From Shimia_B sp038525525 (lineage in GTDB: Bacteria > Pseudomonadota > Alphaproteobacteria > Rhodobacterales > Rhodobacteraceae), in assembly GCA_038525525.1 (NCBI GenBank), contig JBCBHO010000001.1, forward strand, positions 930,001 through 994,000: a DNA stretch of 64,000 nucleotides. Direction: 5' to 3'. The notes beneath the pieces are model-generated. The model did not search any database, was not told where the DNA came from, and was given only the letters and a program-made list of their open reading frames with translations. Each line of letters begins with the position of its first letter. The first letter of the stretch is position 1. Shown here piece by piece: positions 47,386-55,835 of this stretch. The translations under genes were made by a program, and so were the position numbers.

Positions 47386-48278
47386 TATGCCCACTTGGCG
47401 AGGGGCGGCAGGCTCATCAGGACGGCATTCGCATCGTGCCCCGTCTCGAGGCCGAACTTGGTGCCGCGGTCGTAGACGAGATTATACTCGGCGTAGAGCC
47501 CGCGATGGACAAGCTGCGCGTCCTTGTCGGCCTCGCTCCATGGCTGGTCGCGGTGCTTTTCCACCTGCGGCAGGTAGGCGGGGAGGAAGGCGCGGCCCAC
47601 ATCCTGCGTCAGCGCGAAATCCGCCTCCCAGTCGCCGGTATTGCGATCATCGAAGAAGATCCCGCCCACACCCCGGGCGCGCTTTCTGTGAGGGACGTAA
47701 AAATACTCGTCCGCCCAGGCTTTGTACTCGTCGTAGATGTCCGCGCCGTGCGGGTCGCAATGGGCCTTCAGCACGCGATGGAAATCGGCGGTGTCCTCGT
47801 CATACTCGATGCACGGGTTGAGATCAGAGCCGCCTCCGAACCACCAGGCATGGGGGGTCCAGAACATGCGCGTGTTCATGTGAACGCTCGGCGTGTGCGG
47901 GTTCTGCATGTGCGCCACGAGCGAGATGCCGGAGGCCCAGAAGCGCGGGTCTTCGGCCATGCCGGGAATGCCCTTTCGCGCGGCCATGGCGGCCTGCGCG
48001 CGTGCCCCCAGCGTGCCGTAGACGGTAGAGACGTTGACGCCGACCTTCTCGAAGACGCGCCCGCCGCGCATCACGCTCATGAGGCCGCCACCCGCATCCG
48101 AGCCATCCTCGGCGGTGCGGGAGGTCTCCGTGACCTCGAAACGGCCCGCGGGCCGATCCGCGCAGGGGCCGGTCTCCTGCGTGTCTTCCAGCGCCTCGAA
48201 GGCGGCGACGATATCGTCGCGCAGTCGGCGGAACCAGGCGGCGGCTTTGACTTTGCGGTCGTCAAACATCTCGGTCAT
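47385..48278 (-). CDS. hemF: Coproporphyrinogen III oxidase, aerobic
   Basis: Oxygen-dependent enzyme of 297 residues converting coproporphyrinogen III to protoporphyrinogen IX. GVNVSTVYG, the PHTPSVHMNTRMF histidine segment, WWFGGGSDLNPC and the C-terminal NLVYDRGTKFGLETG are diagnostic. GGGAGA lies shortly before the ATG. The upstream region holds an FNR-like half-symmetric site (48342-48355) and a TGT-N12-ACA element overlapping the ribosome-binding site. It may be co-transcribed with the SDR-like gene 106 bases upstream. Confidence 0.96.
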   Translation of the reverse strand: MTEMFDDRKVKAAAWFRRLRDDIVAAFEALEDTQETGPCADRPAGRFEVTETSRTAEDGSDAGGGLMSVMRGGRVFEKVGVNVSTVYGTLGARAQAAMAARKGIPGMAEDPRFWASGISLVAHMQNPHTPSVHMNTRMFWTPHAWWFGGGSDLNPCIEYDEDTADFHRVLKAHCDPHGADIYDEYKAWADEYFYVPHRKRARGVGGIFFDDRNTGDWEADFALTQDVGRAFLPAYLPQVEKHRDQPWSEADKDAQLVHRGLYAEYNLVYDRGTKFGLETGHDANAVLMSLPPLAKWA

Positions 48279-48283
48279 GGTCG

Positions 48284-48301
48284 TGTCTCCCTGCGCTGAC
48301 A
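48284..48301. promoter_or_regulatory. TGT-N12-ACA element at the hemF ribosome-binding site
   Basis: TGTC-N10-GACA (containing TGT-N12-ACA) lies six bases upstream of hemF and overlaps its GGGAGA ribosome-binding sequence. The match to the PpsR/CrtJ consensus could be chance given its short length, but the same extended core occurs between hemC and hemE. Confidence 0.3.
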
Positions 48302-48341
48302 GTTACCAGAGGCTCTCTGGCCTCGCCAGCCCCGCGCCGCC

Positions 48342-48355
48342 TTGATCCAGAACAA
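48342..48355. promoter_or_regulatory. FNR-like site upstream of hemF
   Basis: On the minus strand the sequence reads TTGTT-CTGG-ATCAA, one mismatch from the FNR/FnrL consensus TTGAT-N4-ATCAA. It lies 64-77 bases before hemF, a position compatible with control of an upstream promoter. Confidence 0.4.
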
Positions 48356-48384
48356 GAAATCGGCGTGCTGGGTGAGTGTCCCGG

Positions 48385-49185
48385 TCAGTGGGCCGGGACG
48401 GAGACCGGGTCGATGAGGGTGCGCCCGCCATCGACCGTGATGATCTGGCCGGTCATGAAGCCCGACCCGTCGGAGGCGAGGAACTGCACCGCTTCGGCCA
48501 CTTCTCGCGCGGAGGCGATGCGCGAGAGCGGCGTCACCTCGCGGATGGTATCCCCGTAATCCTTGTGCTCGGCCATCTTCTCCTCGAGGAAGGACGACAT
48601 CACGGAGCCGAAGGCCACGGCGTTGACCCGGATGCGGTGATCGGCGAGGGCCACGGCGAGCGAACGTGTCATCTGGTCGAGCGCGGCCGTGGAGACGGAA
48701 AAGGCGAGAAGCTCCGGCTGCGTGAAGCGGGCGGCGATAGAGCTGAGGTTGACGATGGAGCCGATATTCCCGTCCTTGTCCTCGCCCTGCTTGATCATCC
48801 GCTTGGCCACCTGCTGGCTCAGCCGCAGCGAGGACATGAGATTCTGCTCGAGGCAGAGCGCCATGCTTTCGTCATCGGGGTCCGTGGGGTCCGACGGGAT
48901 CACCTGGCGCGCGGCGTTGACGAGGATGTTGACCTCGTCGAAGGCGTCGAGCGTGGCCGAGACGAGATTGGCGACGGTGAGCTTTTCCCTCAGGTCGCCG
49001 GCGTAGAGCTGCGCCGTGGAGGTGTCGGACACGAGATCGCCGATCTGCTCCTTCAGGGCGTCTTCGTCCATGTCCGCGAACATGACATTGGCGCCGGCGT
49101 CGAGGAAATGCTGACCGATGGCGAGACCGACGCCGTGGGCGGCCCCGGTCACGATGGCGGTTTTACCCGCGATGGAGAATGACAT
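48385..49185 (-). CDS. SDR-family protein with degenerate active site
   Basis: Protein of 266 residues with a full short-chain dehydrogenase fold: the TGAAHGVG cofactor loop (residues 14-21), the aspartate after beta-2 (FADMD) and a C-terminal GSGFMTGQIITVDGG. The catalytic YxxxK is replaced by F162-S-V-S-T166, so both tyrosine and lysine are missing, although the serine in VNLSSIAA and the tetrad asparagine (N115) remain. The NNAG motif reads N-A-A-R. It is therefore unlikely to work as a normal dehydrogenase and may be a regulatory or binding pseudo-enzyme. It lies between an RsmC-like methyltransferase and hemF. Confidence 0.85.
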   Translation of the reverse strand: MSFSIAGKTAIVTGAAHGVGLAIGQHFLDAGANVMFADMDEDALKEQIGDLVSDTSTAQLYAGDLREKLTVANLVSATLDAFDEVNILVNAARQVIPSDPTDPDDESMALCLEQNLMSSLRLSQQVAKRMIKQGEDKDGNIGSIVNLSSIAARFTQPELLAFSVSTAALDQMTRSLAVALADHRIRVNAVAFGSVMSSFLEEKMAEHKDYGDTIREVTPLSRIASAREVAEAVQFLASDGSGFMTGQIITVDGGRTLIDPVSVPAH

Positions 49186-49216
49186 GGCTGTCCCGAATCT
49201 GCCCCGTCCAGCGACC

Positions 49217-50164
49217 TTAGCGCTTCGGTCGGGTGGCTTGGAAGAGCTTGAAGCCCTCGGTGCCGGGGGGACCGGCGAGTTCCGTCACGTGACCGAAGTG
49301 GCGCGCGAGGGTCTCCTCGTAGGGGAGGTGGCGATTGGCGACCATCCAGAGCGTGCCGCCGGGCAGGAGGCTCCGCGCGGCGGTGGCGATGAAGGCCTGG
49401 CCCAGTTCGGGCGTGCCCTTGCGGCCGGCGTGGAAGGGCGGGTTCATGATGACATGCTGCGCCTTCTCAGGGGCCTGCCAGCGCGTGGCATCGGCCCAAT
49501 GGGGCGTGGTGTTTTGGGTATTGGCCTCCGCGCAGGCGAGCGCCGTGGCGTCCGCCTCCACCATGTCGATAGCGTCGGCACCCCTGGCCTCGGCGACCGC
49601 CGACAGATAGCCCCAGCCCGCGCCGAGATCGATGACACGGCCCGAGAGCCGCTCCGGCATCACCTCGGCCAGGGCATAGGAGCCCGGATCGATCCCGTCA
49701 GCAGAAAAGACACCGGGTGCGAGGGTGAAGCCATAGGCGTCCGGCGGGACGTAGAGCCAATCGGCGAAGGCCTCCGCGCTTCCGGTCATCCAGAAGAGGC
49801 GTCCATGGGCCTTCGTCACGCTGCCGTCCACTTCGGCCCGCTCCCGGCAGGCGCGCCAGAGGCTGTCGACGCCGTCGGTCTTCTGCCCGTCCACGAGGAC
49901 GCGCGGCGCGAGCACGAAGGAAGTGGCGATGAGATCGCGCGCGAGATCCTTCGCGCGCGGCAGCACGACCAGCACGGCGGCGTATTCCGCATGGTTTTCG
50001 GGGTTCACGCTATGGGTTCCGCCGAAATGCTCCGCCACGCGAATGTCCGGCGTCTCGATCACGCAATCGGGCAGCGCGGAGAGATCGGTGTCGAGCGCGG
50101 GATGGCGCACAAGAACGGGCCCGGCGAGCCCAAGCCCCTCGTCCAGCGCGAGGCGGAGCCTCAC
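49217..50164 (-). CDS. Class I methyltransferase, RsmC-like (16S rRNA m2G1207 type)
   Basis: SAM-dependent methyltransferase of 315 residues. The C-terminal half carries the SAM motif RVIDLGAGWGYLSAV and the N2-guanine methyltransferase motif MNPPFHAG; the N-terminal half is a degenerate methyltransferase-like domain, as in RsmC/RlmG. It would methylate the exocyclic amine of a guanine in 16S or 23S rRNA. One base separates it from clpS upstream, indicating co-transcription. RsmC versus RlmG cannot be decided by eye. Confidence 0.82.
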   Translation of the reverse strand: MRLRLALDEGLGLAGPVLVRHPALDTDLSALPDCVIETPDIRVAEHFGGTHSVNPENHAEYAAVLVVLPRAKDLARDLIATSFVLAPRVLVDGQKTDGVDSLWRACRERAEVDGSVTKAHGRLFWMTGSAEAFADWLYVPPDAYGFTLAPGVFSADGIDPGSYALAEVMPERLSGRVIDLGAGWGYLSAVAEARGADAIDMVEADATALACAEANTQNTTPHWADATRWQAPEKAQHVIMNPPFHAGRKGTPELGQAFIATAARSLLPGGTLWMVANRHLPYEETLARHFGHVTELAGPPGTEGFKLFQATRPKR

Positions 50165-50165
50165 G

Positions 50166-50510
50166 CTATTCTTTTTCCATTGTGCATTGCAGCGGGTGCT
50201 GGTGGCGGCGGGCGAAATCCATCACCTGGGCCACCTTCGTCTCCGCGATCTCGTGCGAGAAGACACCCACGACCGCTACGCCCTTTTTGTGGACGGTGAG
50301 CATCAGCTCGAATGCCTGGGAATGGGTCATCCCGAAGAACCGCTCGAGCACCATGACAACGAATTCCATGGGCGTGTAATCATCGTTGAGGATCAGCACC
50401 TTGTAGAGAGGGGGCTTCTTCGTCTTCGTGCGCGTCTCGAGCACGACACCGGCATCGCCATCCTCGGCGTCGTCGGCTGCGGCTTTCCACTGGTCGATCA
50501 TGCGGGTCAC
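50166..50510 (-). CDS. clpS: ATP-dependent Clp protease adaptor ClpS
   Basis: N-degron adaptor of 114 residues that delivers N-end-rule substrates to ClpAP. The substrate pocket region LYKVLILNDDYTPMEFVV with its NDDxTPMEFV core, the following VLERFFGM helix and the HKKG segment are diagnostic. A disordered acidic N-terminal extension (~30 residues) precedes the core. No clpA is nearby, as is often the case in alphaproteobacteria. Followed one base later by the methyltransferase gene. Confidence 0.95.
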   Translation of the reverse strand: MTRMIDQWKAAADDAEDGDAGVVLETRTKTKKPPLYKVLILNDDYTPMEFVVMVLERFFGMTHSQAFELMLTVHKKGVAVVGVFSHEIAETKVAQVMDFARRHQHPLQCTMEKE

Positions 50511-50605
50511 GAAGACATCCTCTGCGGCTCGGCCCTGTTATATAAGGCCGCGCGCTGGCATGAAAAGATCAAACGGCGACCGGCCTTGGAAGGAAACGGA
50601 TTTTG

Positions 50606-51298
50606 GTGAAACGCAGCCTCACGACGCTGGCCTTCGATGCCGACGATACGCTCTGGCACAACGAGACGTTCTTTCAACTTACACAGGAGCGGGTGGAGGG
50701 GCTGCTCTCCCCCTATTGCGACCGCGTCACGCTCCATGCCCGGATGCTGGAGACCGAGCGGCGCAACCTCGGGCGCTACGGCTACGGGGTCAAAGGCTTC
50801 ACGCTCTCGATGATCGAGGTGGCCATCGAGGTGAGCGAGGGCCGCGTGCCCGCCTCCGTTATCTCCGAGATCATTGACGGCGGGCGCGACCTTCTGGCCC
50901 ATCCGGTGGAGCTTCTGCCCGGCGTCGCGGACACGCTCGAGGCGGTGGCAGGCTCCTATCAGCTCATGCTCATCACCAAGGGCGACCTCCTGCACCAGGA
51001 GGAAAAGCTCGCCGCCTCCGGGCTCGGCGATCTCTTCAATGCTGTCCATGTCGTCTCGGAAAAGGACACGGGCACCTATCGGCGCTGTCTCGGGGACCGG
51101 GCGGAGGCCACCATGATGGTGGGCAATTCCATGCGCTCCGACATCCTGCCCGCGCTCGCTGCCGGGGCCTTTGCCACGCATATCCCCTTCGAAATCGAAT
51201 GGGCGCTCGAAGCCGCCGATGCGCCCGCCGATCACCCGCGGTTTCACACCGTGGAGGCCATGGAGCGGCTGCCGGAGCTTCTGACACAATTTGGCTGA
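50606..51298 (+). CDS. HAD-superfamily hydrolase
   Basis: Haloacid dehalogenase-like hydrolase of 230 residues. Motif I is AFDADDTLWHNE (DxDxT), motif II is around LMLITKGD, the motif III lysine is in VSEKD and motif IV in MVGNSMRSDILPAL. A helical cap lies between motifs I and II, as in the phosphoglycolate phosphatase/YjjG type. Substrate not assignable. Start is taken as GTG 50606; a TTG three bases before is also possible, with GGAAGGA upstream. Divergent from clpS. Confidence 0.82.
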   Translation: MKRSLTTLAFDADDTLWHNETFFQLTQERVEGLLSPYCDRVTLHARMLETERRNLGRYGYGVKGFTLSMIEVAIEVSEGRVPASVISEIIDGGRDLLAHPVELLPGVADTLEAVAGSYQLMLITKGDLLHQEEKLAASGLGDLFNAVHVVSEKDTGTYRRCLGDRAEATMMVGNSMRSDILPALAAGAFATHIPFEIEWALEAADAPADHPRFHTVEAMERLPELLTQFG

Positions 51299-51500
51299 AT
51301 GCCCGCCACAAAGCCGCCACGATCGGACATCTAGGGGCAAAGCGCCGCCGCGACCCCAGATATCACGTCAAACGCCTTGAAATTGCCACAATTCAGGCAC
51401 GAATTTCAGTTCTGCCAATGGAGTCCGTGTGTTAGGCTCCCTGAAAAGGTGATTGGCACGCGGGACAACCTGCGGCCCCGAGGCAGATAGAGGCAGTGAC

Positions 51501-52862
51501 GTGATAAAGCGTCTTTTTCAGGCAGCCCGCATCGGGCTCATGTGCATTTGTATCGTTTACGCGGGTCAGTCCCTGGCGGCGCCCTATGCCGCCATGGTGA
51601 TCGATGCCCGCTCAGGCGAGGTTCTTCACTCACGGAATGCCGATACCCGGCTCCATCCCGCCTCCCTGACGAAAATGATGACGCTCTACATCGCGTTTCA
51701 GGCCGTGGAGCGGGGCGAGATTACGCTCGACACGCCGGTGACGATCTCGCGGAAGGCCGCGGCGGAACCACCGTCGAAGCTCGGGCTGCGCTCGGGCTCG
51801 AAAATCCGGCTGCGCTATCTCATCCGCGCCTCCGCGATCAAGAGCGCCAACGACGCCGCCACGGCCATCGGTGAGGCGATCTCCGGCTCCGAGGCGGCCT
51901 TTGCCCGGCGCATGAATGCCACGGCCAAGGCCATGGGCATGACGCGCACCACCTTCAAGAACGCCCATGGCCTCACGGAAAACGGGCACCTGAGCACGGC
52001 GCGGGACATGACGACGCTGGGGCGCCACGTGCTCTATGACTACCCGCAATACTACAATCTCTTCTCGCGGCGCTCGACCCATGCCGGGATCGCGGAGGTC
52101 TACAACACCAATCGCCGCCTCCTGAATGCCTATCGCGGCGCCGACGGGATCAAGACGGGCTACACCCGGGCCGCCGGGTTCAACCTCGTGGCCTCCGCCG
52201 AGCGTGGTCAGGAGCGGGTGATCGCCACGGTCTTCGGCGGGCGCTCCACGGCGACACGCAACGCGCGGGTGGCGGAACTCCTCGACATGGGCTTTGACCG
52301 CGCACCCACGCGTGTGGCGCTCAGAAAGCCCGTGCTGCAGGCCATCCCGGGCGGCACCGGGGGCAAGACCGTGCGAATCCAGACCGCTGTCCGCAAAAGC
52401 CTGCGCCCACAGCTCCGCCCGGGCTCCACGGAGCCCGCTGCGCCGGTGCTCAAGGTGGCCAAGGCCGACATCCTAGAGGCGCTGGAAACGGCCACAGAGA
52501 ACGCGCCGGCCGAGAGCGCATCCGACGTGGCAGTGGAGAGCTCCGTCCTGCCACGCAAACGCCCGGCGGAGATCGCCGCAGCGGCGGCCGAGCCCGAGAT
52601 CGTCACGCGTGCCTCAACCTCCGGCGGCAAGCAGTGGGGCATCAATGTGGGGCGCTATCCCTCCCGCTTCGCAGCGGAACGCGCGCTCCTCCAGATCGCG
52701 CTGGCGGAGATGGCCACGCTCGACGGGACACTGCGCAAGGTCGTAAGGCACAATGCGGGCTTTGACGCGAATTTCGCGGGAATGACGCGCGACAGCGCTG
52801 ACATCGCCTGCCGCCGTTTGCAGGCCCGGGGAACGCAATGCTTCATGATGGGGCCGGGCTGA
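51501..52862 (+). CDS. D-alanyl-D-alanine carboxypeptidase with C-terminal SPOR domain
   Basis: Periplasmic penicillin-binding protein of 453 residues of the DacA/PBP5 (S11) group, trimming the terminal D-Ala of peptidoglycan pentapeptides. After a signal peptide (residues ~1-27) the three catalytic motifs are S55-L-T-K58, S115-A-N117 and K218-T-G220. A proline/alanine-rich linker leads to a SPOR domain (about 375-450, from KQWGINVGRYPSRFAAERAL), which binds denuded septal glycan and would place the enzyme at the division site. The start is GTG at 51501 because the signal peptide begins there. The 202-base upstream gap shows no clear element. Confidence 0.92.
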   Translation: MIKRLFQAARIGLMCICIVYAGQSLAAPYAAMVIDARSGEVLHSRNADTRLHPASLTKMMTLYIAFQAVERGEITLDTPVTISRKAAAEPPSKLGLRSGSKIRLRYLIRASAIKSANDAATAIGEAISGSEAAFARRMNATAKAMGMTRTTFKNAHGLTENGHLSTARDMTTLGRHVLYDYPQYYNLFSRRSTHAGIAEVYNTNRRLLNAYRGADGIKTGYTRAAGFNLVASAERGQERVIATVFGGRSTATRNARVAELLDMGFDRAPTRVALRKPVLQAIPGGTGGKTVRIQTAVRKSLRPQLRPGSTEPAAPVLKVAKADILEALETATENAPAESASDVAVESSVLPRKRPAEIAAAAAEPEIVTRASTSGGKQWGINVGRYPSRFAAERALLQIALAEMATLDGTLRKVVRHNAGFDANFAGMTRDSADIACRRLQARGTQCFMMGPG

Positions 52863-52895
52863 GCGCGACGCGTCCCGCGCCGGGCCCCGCTTCCC

Positions 52896-54485
52896 TCAGG
52901 CGACCTCGTCGCTCAGTTCGAACGCCGCGGAGATGAGCGCGCGCGTGTAATCCGTGCGCGGCGCGTCGAAGATCTGATCGACCGTCCCGGCCTCGACCAC
53001 GTCCCCGTCCTTCATCACCATGACCTTGTGGCTCAATGCGCGCACGACCTTCAGGTCGTGGCTGATGAAGAGATAGGCGAGCCCGTAGCGCTCCTGAAGG
53101 CTGCGGAGCAGATCCACGATCTGGCTCTGCACGGTCATGTCGAGGGCGGAGGTGGGCTCATCGAGAATGACGAGCTTGGGCCGCAGGATCATCGCACGGG
53201 CCACGGCGATGCGCTGGCGCTGGCCACCGGAGAATTCATGGGGGTAACGGTCCATGGAGGCCGGGTCGATGCCCACTTCCTCGAGGATCGCGGCGACCAT
53301 GTCCCGCGGTCGCTGGCCCTTCTCGACGCCGTGGACGCCGAGGCCTTCGGCCACGATCTCGGCGACGGACATGCGCGGAGAGAGCGAGCCGAAGGGATCC
53401 TGGAAGACAATCTGCATGTCCTTCCTGAGCGGGCGCATCTGCCGGGGCCGGAGGCCCTGAATGTCGCGCCCGAGGAAGCTGATGCGGTGCTCTGACCCGA
53501 TGAGGCGCATGATGGCGAGCGCAAGCGTTGTCTTGCCGGAGCCGCTCTCGCCCACGATGCCCACCGTCTCGCCCGCGCGCACCGAGAGCGTGGCGTCGTT
53601 CACCGCCTTCACGTAGCCCACCGTGCGCTTGAGGAAGCCACGCTGGATGGGGAACCAGATCTTCAGGTTCTCGGTTTCCGCCACGACCGGGGCTTCGCTT
53701 TGCACTGGCGCGGGCTGGCCCGTGGGCTCTGCGTTGAGGAGCTTCTGGGTGTAGGGGTGCTCAGGCGCGTCGAAAACATCTGCCGTGCGTCCGGCCTCCA
53801 CGATGAGCCCGTCTTTCATCACGCAGACCCGGTCGGCGAACCGGCGCACGATCGTGAGATCGTGGGTGATGAAAAGCATGGAGAGACCCTCTGCGCGCTT
53901 CAACTCCGCGAGGAGCTCGAGAATCTGCGCCTGAATCGTGACGTCGAGCGCCGTGGTGGGCTCGTCGGCGATGAGGAGCTCGGGACCATTGGCGAGCGCC
54001 ATGGCGATCATCACACGTTGCCGCTGTCCGCCGGAGAGCTGGTGCGGATAAGCCGTGAGGCGGCTCTCGGCGTCCCGGATGCCCACCTTGTTCAGCAGGT
54101 CGAGCACCCGCACCCGCGCCTCTTCTCCCTGCACGCCCTGGTGCAGCGCGAGGCTCTCTGTGAGCTGCTTTTCGAGCGTGTGGAGCGGATTGAGCGAGGT
54201 CATCGGCTCCTGGAAGATGAAACTGATATCATTGCCACGGATGCGCATGAGCTCGCGCTCGCTCATGCCCACGAGCTCCTCGCCGCTGTAGCGGACGGAG
54301 CCCGCGACGCGGGCATTGGAGCCCAGAAGCGAGACGGTGGAGAGCGCGGTGACGGATTTGCCGGAGCCGGACTCGCCAACGAGGGCGACCGTTTCGCCCT
54401 TCTCGATCTTGAAGCTCACTCCTTTGACCGCCTCAGAGGACCCAAAAGCAACCTGGAGGTTGGAGACTTCGAGGACGGATGTCAT
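52896..54485 (-). CDS. yejF: Peptide ABC transporter, fused double ATPase (YejF type)
   Basis: Protein of 529 residues with two consecutive ABC ATPase domains. Walker A motifs are GESGSGKSVTAL (about residue 37) and GESGSGKTTLAL (about 320); signatures are LSGGQRQRVMIAMA and FSGGQRQRIAVARA, with Walker B LLIADEPTTALD and LVILDEPTSALD. Both have complete catalytic sites. This is the layout of YejF/GsiA in the peptide/nickel family. It ends the minus-strand SBP-permease-permease-ATPase operon, separated from the YejE-type gene by a 175-base hairpin-rich gap. Start MTSVLEV at 54485. Symbol by family resemblance. Confidence 0.88.
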   Translation of the reverse strand: MTSVLEVSNLQVAFGSSEAVKGVSFKIEKGETVALVGESGSGKSVTALSTVSLLGSNARVAGSVRYSGEELVGMSERELMRIRGNDISFIFQEPMTSLNPLHTLEKQLTESLALHQGVQGEEARVRVLDLLNKVGIRDAESRLTAYPHQLSGGQRQRVMIAMALANGPELLIADEPTTALDVTIQAQILELLAELKRAEGLSMLFITHDLTIVRRFADRVCVMKDGLIVEAGRTADVFDAPEHPYTQKLLNAEPTGQPAPVQSEAPVVAETENLKIWFPIQRGFLKRTVGYVKAVNDATLSVRAGETVGIVGESGSGKTTLALAIMRLIGSEHRISFLGRDIQGLRPRQMRPLRKDMQIVFQDPFGSLSPRMSVAEIVAEGLGVHGVEKGQRPRDMVAAILEEVGIDPASMDRYPHEFSGGQRQRIAVARAMILRPKLVILDEPTSALDMTVQSQIVDLLRSLQERYGLAYLFISHDLKVVRALSHKVMVMKDGDVVEAGTVDQIFDAPRTDYTRALISAAFELSDEVA

Positions 54486-54512
54486 GACGTGTGCCTCGGC
54501 GCGCATGGGTCG

Positions 54513-54627
54513 TGCCCGACCTCGGGGGGGCATTCGATGTCGGTCTGAAGCGCTTGTCCCGCGTCAAATCCCAGGCCGGTTCTAATCGCGATACCTGCGG
54601 ATGCCCTCCCGGGGGGGAGGTCGGGCA
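54513..54627. repeat. Long-range inverted repeat and hairpin in the yejE-yejF gap
   Basis: TGCCCGACCTC at 54513-54523 is perfectly complementary to GAGGTCGGGCA at 54617-54627 and can extend by two weaker pairs. A local hairpin (CCTCCC 54605-54610 with GGGAGG 54615-54620) abuts the right arm. It may modulate expression of the ATPase relative to upstream genes. Confidence 0.5.
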
Positions 54628-54660
54628 TGGCGCATGCGCGCCGGAGCGATGCGGGCGTCG

Positions 54661-55833
54661 TCACTCTGCGGCTTCCTTCCGGGCGGGCTGCACGACCGGG
54701 TCCGTTTCGGTGACGGCGCCGCCGGCCACGAAGACTTTCCGGGGGTCGAAGGCGTCGCGCACGCCCTCGAAGATGAAGACGAGAAGCGAGAGCATGATCG
54801 CGAAGGTGAAGAAGGCCGTGAAGCCGAGCCACGGCGCCTGCAGGTTCTGCTTGGCCTGAAGCGTGAGCTCCCCCAGAGACGGTGCAGACGAGGGCAGGCC
54901 GAAGCCGAGAAAATCGAGCGAGGCCAATGCGCCGATCGTGCCCGTCACGATGAAGGGCAGCAAAGTGAGCGTGGCTACCATAGCATTGGGCAGCATGTGG
55001 CGGAACATGATCGTCCAGTTCGCGACGCCCAGCGCCTGCGCCGCGCGTACATACTCAAAATTCCGCGCCCGCAGGAATTCCGCGCGGACCACGCCGGTCA
55101 AAGCAGGCCAGCCGAAGAAGATACTGAGTATGACGAGGAGCCAGAAACTTCGCCCCAAGATCGCGAAGAGGATGATGATGATGTAGAGCGATGGCACCGC
55201 CGAGAAGATCTCGAGGAAGCGCTGGAAGCCGAGGTCGATCCAGCCGCCGAAATAGCCCTGCACGGCCCCCGCTATGATGCCGATAATTGAGGCCGCCGTG
55301 GTCACCATGATCGTGAAGACGATGGAAAGCCTGAAGCCGTAGATCACCCGCGCGAGCACGTCGCGCTTGGTATCGTCGGTGCCGAGCAGGTTTTGCCCGT
55401 TGGGCGGCAGCGGCGCGGCCCCGGGCCGGTCCACGGAATTGTCGAAGGAATTGCGGATGGGTGGCCAGATCGTCCAGCCTTCGACGAAGTCCGGATGGCT
55501 GTAGGCATCGCCTTCGATCAGTTCGATCGTGCCCAGCGGATCGTCGAAGCAGTCGTCGGCCACGCCGCCCGACTGGATGAGGCATTGCACTTCTGGGTCA
55601 CGGTAGACCGCCTCCGTCGCGAAGTCTCCGCCGTAGCTCTGCTCGCTGTGGAAGGAGAAGATCGGCGTCCGGTACTCGCCGCGATAGTTGACGAGGATGG
55701 GTTTGTCGTTGGCCAGAAACTCCGCGAAGAGCGAGAGCGTGAAGAGGATCATGAAGATGATGAGCGACCAGTAGGCCCGCTTGTTGGCGCGGAAATTCTG
55801 CCAGCGACGTCGGTTGATGGGAGACAGCGCCAT
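54661..55833 (-). CDS. yejE: Peptide ABC transporter permease (YejE type)
   Basis: Inner-membrane permease of 390 residues in the DppC/YejE family. After a first membrane segment (YWSLIIFMILFTLSLFAEFL) comes a ~110-residue periplasmic region with a C-L-I...DDCFDD cysteine pair, then the transmembrane core. The core starts with GTDDTKRDVLARVIYGFRLS and has the EAA-type loop VRAAQALGVANWTIMFRHMLP. The large periplasmic insert distinguishes YejE from shorter DppC proteins. It follows the YejB-type gene by two bases. Imports oligopeptides or peptide-like compounds. Confidence 0.9.
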   Translation of the reverse strand: MALSPINRRRWQNFRANKRAYWSLIIFMILFTLSLFAEFLANDKPILVNYRGEYRTPIFSFHSEQSYGGDFATEAVYRDPEVQCLIQSGGVADDCFDDPLGTIELIEGDAYSHPDFVEGWTIWPPIRNSFDNSVDRPGAAPLPPNGQNLLGTDDTKRDVLARVIYGFRLSIVFTIMVTTAASIIGIIAGAVQGYFGGWIDLGFQRFLEIFSAVPSLYIIIILFAILGRSFWLLVILSIFFGWPALTGVVRAEFLRARNFEYVRAAQALGVANWTIMFRHMLPNAMVATLTLLPFIVTGTIGALASLDFLGFGLPSSAPSLGELTLQAKQNLQAPWLGFTAFFTFAIMLSLLVFIFEGVRDAFDPRKVFVAGGAVTETDPVVQPARKEAAE

Positions 55834-55835
55834 GG

